Shown here: one piece after another, positions 57,120 to 64,000 of the stretch | Layout of the letters: the number at the start of each line of letters is the position of its first letter | Numbering within the stretch: the first letter of the stretch is position 1 | From: Sthenelais limicola | Lineage: Eukaryota; Annelida; Polychaeta; Phyllodocida; Sigalionidae | DNA length: 64,000 bases | NCBI GenBank assembly: GCA_942159475.1 | Contig: OW804102.1 | Coordinates: 34,478,873 to 34,542,872, forward strand | Direction: 5' to 3' | The notes under the pieces: model-generated | Told to the model about the DNA's origin: nothing | Database searches by the model: none | What the model saw: only the letters and a program-made list of their open reading frames with translations | Program-made: the position numbers and the translations under genes

Positions 57120-57866
57120 TTTGCTGTCATAGATCAACACATGTATGCACCTTCTCTGTAGAAACTAAATCTGAGGTGATGGCATCGACAGTCATCTGCT
57201 TTTGATTCCCCCAAGAATAAATATTTGATAAAGGCTAAGCCAAAAAATAATTGTTTCCCTAAAGTCAATGTTTATCACGAATACCGGTATGAGATTGATT
57301 CAAACAGAACCGTTAATCTAATGGATGAGATAGTGGTCCAGGGACAATCATATTTAATTTACGAAAAAGTCTTTATTTCCCGATCAGAACTTTAAAAAAA
57401 ATAATCTAGTCTGAGTCAATACCTCTCTTTTATTCCTATTCCTGTCACCGTATTTTTTCTTGGCCTTTATGATTTTATTGCTGACTCATGACTTCGGGAC
57501 ACGGGGATGTCCCTCTATTGTCGCAGTACATCCTGATCCATGTATAATATATCAGCAGATGTTAGCTTGTATTGTAGCAGTAGTCTAATGCCTTCAGCAA
57601 ATCAAGCATTAAATGTTTCCATTAGTGGGTGCCTTAGTCGTGTATTCAGGTTTTAAGAGCTGATGGTGACTTGATGACATTTGGCATGGTTACTATGCTC
57701 ATAGGATATCAATGAATAACACACAGTAATGGGCATTAGGATAAAAGCTCCCTATCGATTTTGTGATACGAACGGTTAAATTTAATGTTCTACTTTCGAT
57801 GTCTGAAAGTGAAGTTTTTTCGCAACTAAGCAACCGTTAATGTCCTGTATAGTTCCATTAGACAAC
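57120..57866. other. Upstream region of channel A
   Basis: On the minus strand TTTAGTTTCTACAG just upstream of the ATG could be an acceptor for a non-coding leader exon. No TATA or other clear promoter motif was identified. Confidence 0.35.
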
Positions 57867-58474
57867 AGGTCGTCAGAAAATATCCAATTCGCAACTCTAT
57901 GTACGTATATATACTTGAGTATTATCTGAGTATACTTGGTGTCTGGGGTCATTATAAAATGCTGTTTGGTTATGTTAATAAATGACATTTGGAACGTTAT
58001 TTGTGTCTTGAATTTGGGTTATTCGACGGCACAAAAAATGTCATGTATTACAAGAAAATGAGTCACAAATCGCCCCATAAGGATTTTGAGATATCATCAT
58101 ATTTGAGAAGATGAGATAAAGCAGATTTCGATGATAGTAAACAATAGGACATCTAATAAGTATTTCTTTTTTCAAGTTTGATATGTCTATCTTCGGATAG
58201 TTCGCAATATTTCTGCGTGGACATAAATTTACTAGTAAAGCAGCTAAATATACTTTATAAGATGACCTGAAATCCGTGGGTATATTTAATACACTGTCTT
58301 AAAACTTGTGGAATGTATTCATGGTACAGACAGCATTAAGCACGCCAAACATATGTAAACATTCCCACAAAGACATCTTTTGAATCAAATACTTTAAGAA
58401 ATATCAAATTTGCTACTTGTGACTCATTTTCCTGAAACACATTACAAATGTACATTTTCTGGCGACGTCACCCG
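57867..58474 (+). mobile_element. Family A MITE split by a family B element
   Basis: The left part (AGGTCGTCAGAAAATATCCA to TTGAATTTGGGTTATTCGAC) and the right end (AAATGTACATTTTCTGGCGA then CGTCACCCGCA) are family A. The 410 bp between are family B at 58036-58446. Confidence 0.7.
58036..58446 (-). mobile_element. Family B element, full length, nested in family A
   Basis: Left ATGTCATGTATTACAAGAAA then ATGAGTCACAAATCGC; right ACTTGTGACTCATTTTCCTG then AAACACATTAC. Its position inside a family A copy shows family B was active after family A inserted here. Confidence 0.75.
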
Positions 58475-58486
58475 CATCCAACTTAA

Positions 58487-58675
58487 GCGACTGTCGACAA
58501 AATTGTTGGCGATGCATTGGTGATGAGCTAGTTGATAAGAATTTTGTCAAATTCATTGCATCGTCTTTGCATCGACTTTGCATCGACTTGTCATGGCATC
58601 GTCATGGCATTGACTTGTCATCGCTATGCCTTTGGCACAGCAAGCGATGACTCGTGATGAGTGGGCGACGGAAAA
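58487..58675. repeat. GCATCGACTT iteron patch
   Basis: TTGCATCGTCTTTGCATCGA, then CTTTGCATCGACTTGTCATG and further degenerate units in direct order, with GGCGATGCATTGGTGATGAG and AGCGATGACTCGTGATGAGT as opposite-strand relatives on each side. It starts TTAAGCGACTG and ends near GGGCGACGG, so it may be another capped foldback element with worn ends. Confidence 0.55.
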
Positions 58676-59128
58676 ATTACATCAGCATAACTTATACTGG
58701 CATCGCCCTTATTAATAAATTCATTGAGATATGAGTACATTTGAAGAATGGTTTTAAAGGATACCCATGGGCTAACATTAGCATTTATAATGCAGTAGAA
58801 CCTGCACTAGTCCTATATTTAAATCTTTTTTGGTTCTGTTATGTTACATAACCCCGATGTTATTGATTAAACAGGCATTCCTAAGGACTCATTTATAGTA
58901 ATGAAATGACAAAATTATTCACAACAGATGCTTCTTAGTCCAAAATCCATGATAAACAGTTTGCATTGTGTTGAAAATTATTTATTCATCTCTGAATTGG
59001 TGATCTGTCAAACCTATTGCTTTCAAATTTACATATCATAAGCTACAATACATCAACTTAATATAGAATGTCCTGGAAACACTGCTAAAGAGCCAATGAC
59101 TGTCATTGAGGGGCTGTGGGTGCACTGT

Positions 59129-59745
59129 TTAAGGCTGGGCTCCACTGCTCCGCTACTGCTCCCGCTACTGCTCCTGCTTCTTGATCATGGAAACAGGAGT
59201 AGTAATGGGCGGAGTAACGGGGATGGGTGCTATTGGGTCCTGCCATGTTACTTCACACTTCTCTTGGCGTATTTTAGAAGCATAGATTGCTCCCACTTCT
59301 GTTTTGTTTTAGATGTGTTTATTCAGCCAAGAGACATTATGTTATTATACACTTTTCTCAGTATTAGCTGATGGAAAATAGCTAAGCATAGAAATTCATT
59401 ACAGCAAGTTGTAGTTTAACAAATACAGGATTATAAACATAGAAGGAAGGTTTCATGGTAATATAAAATATCCAGAAAAATATTTTAAACAAAATATCAG
59501 TTGAAACGGCAGCTACTTTGTAGTAGAAGTAGCGGGAGCTGAAGTGGGTCACTGGTCCCACTTTCTGTTACCACTCACAATATTTGATGCATTCATTACC
59601 AAGTAAAAAAAAATGTTGTCTGCTAATAATTCATTCCAGTTACTTTTTTCAGCTTCTAAAGAAACAACCACAATTGATCCTCATACAACTCATGGTTACA
59701 GGAGGAGTAGCGGGAGGAGTAGGGGGCAGTGGAACCCAGCCTTTA
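59129..59745. mobile_element. Capped foldback element with CTACTGCTCC repeats
   Basis: Left TTTAAGGCTGGGCTCCACTG, right the complement of CTAAAGGCTGGGTTCCACTG. Beyond the cap both arms are made of GCTCCGCTACTGCTCCC-type units (direct left, inverted right). The interior 400 bp also holds inverted pieces (GGAGTAGTAATGGGCGGAGT; GTAGAAGTAGCGGGAGCTGA). TTAA left, TTTA right. Located between the two channel genes, just downstream of channel B. Confidence 0.8.
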
Positions 59746-59863
59746 GTGCATAATTCAGAAGTGAAGCCGGTGTGTCATACAGAAACATTGCACCAGTAGC
59801 GCCAAAATGGAGGTCACAAACCTGTTTAGTCTTTACTTTGGGTGGTTATAGCCATGAGAACCT

Positions 59864-61651
59864 TCAAGGTCTAGTGAGTTCATCATCATATCCCATGACG
59901 TCAGTCACTACCAAGAAGAGTTTACCATTCTCATGTGCTAGATAATTCTTGAGTTGCTTTTCATAGAAAGAGGGACAAAATGTAGAAAGAATCTGATCAA
60001 TTTGCAGAGACATGAGATGCCTCTGGATTGTAAGGATAACCTTTTTGTGGGGTCCCAGCCTTGCAACTGTATCAGAATAGGTTGCAATGAGAAGGTTTAG
60101 TAGTAGAATAGGAACCATGAGTAGATAAAAAATGTGTAGAGATTGTAAGGCATATGGGTAGTGGGTATCAACATCTCCTACAGCAATTGTATTAATCATT
60201 AACTGATGAATGTCAAAAAGGGAGTCAAGGAAAGAGCGAAAACTAGAGCTGCTACTGCTAGTTGAGCATTTCGATCCATATTCTGTGATGAGCATGAAAA
60301 ATACTAGAGCGAAAAGAAATTGGAGAGTTATGAAAACAGTCAGAAATTTCTTCATATCAGTGAACATTTGTTGCACGATAACGACAAAATAGCCGGTAGG
60401 TAAGAGTTGGAACCAATACAGAACATAGAAAATAAAATTGCCAAGGATAAATATGTCTAAGGAAAAAACGACGGTGCCAGGGACATGGATTGAGGCAAAA
60501 TGTGCCAGGAAAACAATTGTAATTTTAGCTACATATGATAAAGTGTACCAAAATGTAACATATTGATAGAAAAGCAGCTGAACAAGAGGGGGATTTTTTG
60601 ATGCGGGTACTTTCTGAAGTTTACCGAAGAAAGCTCCATATTTCCTTAAAGCACAAAGGTTTCCAAAGAAAGACATTAAGCTACTTATAAGATATAATAC
60701 AACTAATGCCACCTCAATATTTGCACTGAATAAATTTGAAAAACATGGAACATATTCTACGTTAATTATGACGGTGTAGTTTCCATGGTTTTCGGTTTCC
60801 TGTGGGGAAAGAGCCTTTCTTGTAATGCCAGCAAAAACAAAATGACAAGCCAATAACATATCGATCAAGGAGACGAGAAATGTAATGAAAAGCGTTCTCC
60901 TGGAAATCGAACTTTTTCGTGAAAACCATGCTTGGATGATCGCGGAATTGAATAAGCTTTTCATTTCTCCTCTGATGAGACTATCGTAGTCAACTGCAGT
61001 GAGGATATTAATTGGTGACATCAACCTTCTCGATCCATTGGGGTGTTCATAATCGGTGACATCATACCACGTATACCTATAATGTGTTCGAGATTCTCTT
61101 TTGTACAAATACATAGGCTCAGTGTTAATGATGGCAATGAAAAACTTATTAAGACCAAAATGCGCTGCGAGTTCGAGTGGCCTAAACCCCGACAGACAGG
61201 GTAGGGTCAGAAGTGCAACCAAGTCTTGCTCGCTGATGTTTTCTTTAAGCAAATGATATACCTCTATGTAACCATGTCCTTCCTTTAGGAAATATGTTGC
61301 GCAAATCAATGTATGTATGATGTTAAAACCAAAAACATTTTGGGTCACCACATTAACATCATGTTTGATGAGAACCAGGATGGTTTTCTTTGCCTTCAAA
61401 GTCACCGCTATCTCAATGGCTCGAGATGGATTGTTATTCAGGATATTTCCATAGCAGGAACATCCAGGATTGTGTCCGCAATCTTTAAGCTTCCAGTCTT
61501 CTATGTGTCCGTTCAGTAAAGTTTCCCTAATCTCGCTATCAGCTGCGGTAAGTATATCATCCATTGCAGTGCTATTATCAGTTTCAAATATCTCCATCCA
61601 ATTGTCTGGGAATATTATTTTCTCTGAATCCATAGTTGGAGAGATCTTCAT
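59864..61651 (-). CDS. TRPV-like cation channel B
   Basis: 595 residues in one exon from MKISPTM to TGA. Same order as channel A: FPDNWMEIF head, CGHNPGC cysteine cluster, ankyrin-like repeats, WYDVTDYEHPNGSRRLMSPI linker, six membrane segments, pore and S6 ILLLNLLIATYSDTVARLG. The filter position reads TIAVGDVD (488-495), close to the TRPV TIGMGD. The S5-pore loop has a run of serines (STSSSSSS) absent from channel A. The NYT glycosylation site in the S1-S2 loop parallels NST in channel A. The C-terminal FYEKQLKNYLA...LFLVVTDVMGYD is conserved in both. Clearly a tandem duplicate of channel A, same strand, 2.7 kb apart. Confidence 0.87.
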   Translation of the reverse strand: MKISPTMDSEKIIFPDNWMEIFETDNSTAMDDILTAADSEIRETLLNGHIEDWKLKDCGHNPGCSCYGNILNNNPSRAIEIAVTLKAKKTILVLIKHDVNVVTQNVFGFNIIHTLICATYFLKEGHGYIEVYHLLKENISEQDLVALLTLPCLSGFRPLELAAHFGLNKFFIAIINTEPMYLYKRESRTHYRYTWYDVTDYEHPNGSRRLMSPINILTAVDYDSLIRGEMKSLFNSAIIQAWFSRKSSISRRTLFITFLVSLIDMLLACHFVFAGITRKALSPQETENHGNYTVIINVEYVPCFSNLFSANIEVALVVLYLISSLMSFFGNLCALRKYGAFFGKLQKVPASKNPPLVQLLFYQYVTFWYTLSYVAKITIVFLAHFASIHVPGTVVFSLDIFILGNFIFYVLYWFQLLPTGYFVVIVQQMFTDMKKFLTVFITLQFLFALVFFMLITEYGSKCSTSSSSSSFRSFLDSLFDIHQLMINTIAVGDVDTHYPYALQSLHIFYLLMVPILLLNLLIATYSDTVARLGPHKKVILTIQRHLMSLQIDQILSTFCPSFYEKQLKNYLAHENGKLFLVVTDVMGYDDELTRP

Positions 61652-61753
61652 TCTGTGTTATAGCCTATATGGGGAGCAATGATTACCTCTTTGCGAAGCT
61701 GAAGGAGAAATGTAACTCACATCAGCTATATATCCATGTGAGTGTTAAGTGGA
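61652..61753. promoter_or_regulatory. 5' flank of channel B
   Basis: Minus-strand CCCCATATAG lies 15 bp before the ATG and could be an acceptor for an untranslated exon, with GCAAAGAG|GTAATC a weak donor further upstream. Motif evidence only. Confidence 0.25.
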
Positions 61754-61997
61754 TGAAGCCAGCTGAAAATGTACAATAATTCGCCTTCAGTTATCGTTTC
61801 AAGTAACCCACATTTAAGGTAAAATTAGGCTCTAAATATATTTAGTACATATGAACATAACCGAACAGAGGTGTTGTATTAAATTAATACCAGGTAGACC
61901 CATACTTACCTGTTATTTATAAGTTGTCAGCCTAATATTGCAGAATTGGCTAAATGTGTAGAGCTGCCGATTGTACATTATTTTGCGACCTGAACCA
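61754..61997 (-). mobile_element. Family A MITE upstream of channel B
   Basis: AAGCCAGCTGAAAATGTACA at the worn left end, GATTGTACATTATTTTGCGA then CCTGAACCA and TA at the right. About 100 bp from the channel B start codon, so it could sit in the promoter. Confidence 0.7.
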
Positions 61998-62420
61998 TAT
62001 AAATGTCATTTGCAGTGGTCAGATACATCTTGTCCTTGTCACTATGAAACATTCAAGCTATATCTAGATGTTTTAAGCGCTCCATATTTCGACTGATTGT
62101 TAGCTTGGGGATGTATGCTTTTAAACGAAGCTATGCATACAATAATCGCTGTCATTTATTAATGGATGGCAAGAGGGAGATGTACAGCGGGGATGCAATA
62201 CAATGAAGTACCGCGCCTTACATCAGAGTTCGCTACATGTTCTATGCACAACCATATATATTTTATAGTATCTCATATTTAACGGAGACAAGAGTAAACC
62301 CAATGATGTTACTTAATGTTATGCACTCTACCCATGTATTTTGTATCAACCTTAGTATTATATAGTATCTAGTAATTCACTATTATTCGTTTAATCCACT
62401 AGACTAATCATAATTATATC
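61998..62420. other. Intergenic, no recognised feature
   Basis: AT-rich, leading into the minisatellite. Confidence 0.4.
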
Positions 62421-62646
62421 ATTTGTATTATGTTATTATGCATTTGTATCATGTTGTTATGTACTTTTATCACATTGTTATGTACGTTTAGTACATTATT
62501 ATGTACTTTTATCACGTTATTATGTACGTGTAGCATGTTATTATGTACTTTATCATGGGATTATGTACGTGTAGTATGTTATTATGTACTTTTATCACGT
62601 TATTATGTACGTGTAGCATGTTGTTATGTACTTTTATCACGTTATT
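62421..62646 (+). repeat. 20-bp minisatellite, resumes at 63961
   Basis: About eleven units of TTATGTACKTTTAKCACGTT type, alternating in a 40-bp higher-order pair (GTACTTTTATCACGTTATTAT and GTACGTGTAGCATGTT). The array continues at 63961-64000 and leaves the window, so it was split by the element between. Confidence 0.85.
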
Positions 62647-63959
62647 GGTCGATTCCACAAAATCTGTGACATTGGGTTTTTCACACCTTACACTTGTATA
62701 TGTCAATTTACACTTTTCTAACCAAAATAATTACATCAGGCCCACTGAAAGCTTCTATGCGAACCCCACATATGTATATGTAACAGGAAAATCTTTGATT
62801 TTATGGGCTAAAACCCCTATTTTTAGGTCATTTTTGTAGCAAAAATAAACATTTCTTAAGTTTGAGTCGAGATTTAGAATAGCTATTAACTTTCAGGAAT
62901 TACCTTTTTTATAGATATTATTATCACACTTTGGGATTTATTATTTTAGCAAAATAAGTTATCAATGATAGATTTTCTGCTTGCTATTCTTAAATAACTG
63001 ATGGGGTAGGTAGTCTGTCCCCGTGGGTGGGTACATAGATTTATCATTATTTTAGCTATGAAAAAGGGCTTCAGTTCATATTTGACAATTCTCAGACATA
63101 GCGCCTTACTCAGAGAAAAAAATGACTACATTAAAATAATGTTTGCATTTGGTTTAAAAAGCCCAGAGCCTTAGACACAAGATGGGGTAATTTGAAATGT
63201 CCCCGTGGGTGGGTACACTTTTCCTGTATTGAATTTGGAATAATAGGAATTTCATGATTTATATTATCTTCTAAGTATGGCCATACCACAACGATATGTT
63301 ATGAACCAAAAGAATTTTCATAATACATTTTACCCGAAGTCAAGAGCAGAGAATCCTGTCATGTCCCCGTGGGTGGGTACAGTCCCCGTGGGTGGGTACA
63401 TATATGAATATATGCTTGAATACTAGTGTATTGGAAAATGAAACTCTTGTTTTTATTTAATTTTCATGCATGTGTATGTAGGGATGTAAATGTACTACTA
63501 ATGTATGATAATGTATGATTCAGTAAGTCAATAGCAGAGAATAATGTAATGTCCCCATGGGTGGGTACTGTCCCCGTGGGTGGGTACAGTCCCCGTGGGT
63601 GGGTACATATAGATTATATGAATAATAGTACAATTGGAAATGAAACTCTTATGTTTATTGATTTTTCATGCATGTTTGTATAAGGATGTAATTGTACTAC
63701 TAAAGCATGAACTTATTGTTATGTTTTAAAGCTCTTGGTGGAAGAAACTCCTATGTACCCACCCACGGGGACACTTGTATTTGGTGCCCCTTAACTTTAA
63801 AAGAGCATAGCAGAAAGAATTATGAAGATTAGTGTTCCCAAATCATACAATTTATCACTGTAAACGTAGTATACATGTAACCAAAAGATCAATGATTTTT
63901 GACTAATTCTAAATTTTGAGTTTTTTTGGGGCATTGTCACAGATTTCATGGAATCGACC
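62647..63959. mobile_element. Iteron-bearing TIR element inserted in the minisatellite
   Basis: 1.3 kb. Inverted ends GGTCGATTCCACAAAATCTG (left) and the complement of GGTCGATTCCATGAAATCTG (right), continuing TGACA. Inside, GTCCCCGTGGGTGGGTACA occurs seven times in direct order (near 63016, 63200, 63363, 63382, 63551, 63570 and 63589; one with a single change) and once inverted (63755). The cluster size grows 1, 1, 2, 3 along roughly 165-190-bp repeat units, and those units share AAATGAAACTCTT and TTCATGCATGT. No ORF of note. Superfamily unassigned. Confidence 0.8.
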
Positions 63960-64000
63960 TAATATCATGTACGTTTAGCATGTTGTTATGTACGTTTAGC

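Noticed and set aside
63015..63608. CRISPR-like look of 19-bp repeats separated by spacers
   Set aside because: Eukaryotic context, irregular spacing, adjacent copies with no spacer, one inverted copy, and inclusion within a TIR element.
1..64000. tRNA, rRNA or snRNA genes
   Set aside because: No B-box-like GGTTCGAATCC with an A box and cloverleaf potential was seen, and no rRNA-like segment. A dedicated search (covariance models) would be decisive.

Overview
The window looks like nuclear DNA of a bilaterian invertebrate. It is AT-rich, its genes carry introns with GT/AG splice sites and AATAAA signals, and it is packed with short inverted-repeat transposons and decayed LINE fragments. The gene types seen (a TRPV-like channel pair, a rhodopsin-like GPCR and a Tctex1 dynein light chain) are animal genes. 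The species cannot be fixed from sequence alone. I saw no tRNA or rRNA gene and no prokaryotic or organellar segment.

Layout. 1-3 kb: the last two exons of an unrecognised + strand gene (714-816 and 2722-2890, poly(A) signal at 2922), entered through a promoter-like repeated module. 3.7-4.4 kb: a dead LINE fragment split by a foldback element. 5-14 kb: transposons and featureless DNA. 14.2-15.7 kb: 3' part of a LINE. 16.4-17.8 kb: an unrecognised minus-strand exon with two LIR-like WxxL/V motifs. 18-25 kb: repeats, plus a LINE RT segment broken by one frameshift and capped by a piggyBac-like TTAA element. 27.8-28.7 kb: a minus-strand class A GPCR. 34.4-38.2 kb: a two-exon Tctex1-domain gene on the minus strand with an RFX X-box-like site upstream. 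39-54 kb: an almost purely repetitive accessory stretch. 55.3-61.7 kb: two tandem TRPV-like channel genes, each with its whole ORF in one exon. 62.4-64 kb: a minisatellite split by an unusual iteron-bearing element.

Mobile elements dominate. Family A (about 237 bp, TIR starting TGGGTCAGATTTTCAGAAAA, TA target) is present about 22 times in both orientations, and three copies are themselves interrupted by other elements. Family B (about 400 bp, TIR with the block CAGGAAAATGAGTCACAA), family C (TIR AATAGGGG) and family F (CAGTCTAGGC) recur. At least eight elements sit on TTAA targets: one resembles piggyBac (TTAACCC), the others begin AGG or AAGG like the T2/Kolobok MITEs described from frogs.

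The most unusual signal is architectural. Several unrelated-looking elements combine a short conserved terminal cap with copy-specific short motifs, repeated in direct and inverted orientation inside the element. The best case is 62647-63959 with seven direct and one inverted copies of GTCCCCGTGGGTGGGTACA. A second segment with the same GGTCGATTCCA head (50546-51135) carries a different private motif.
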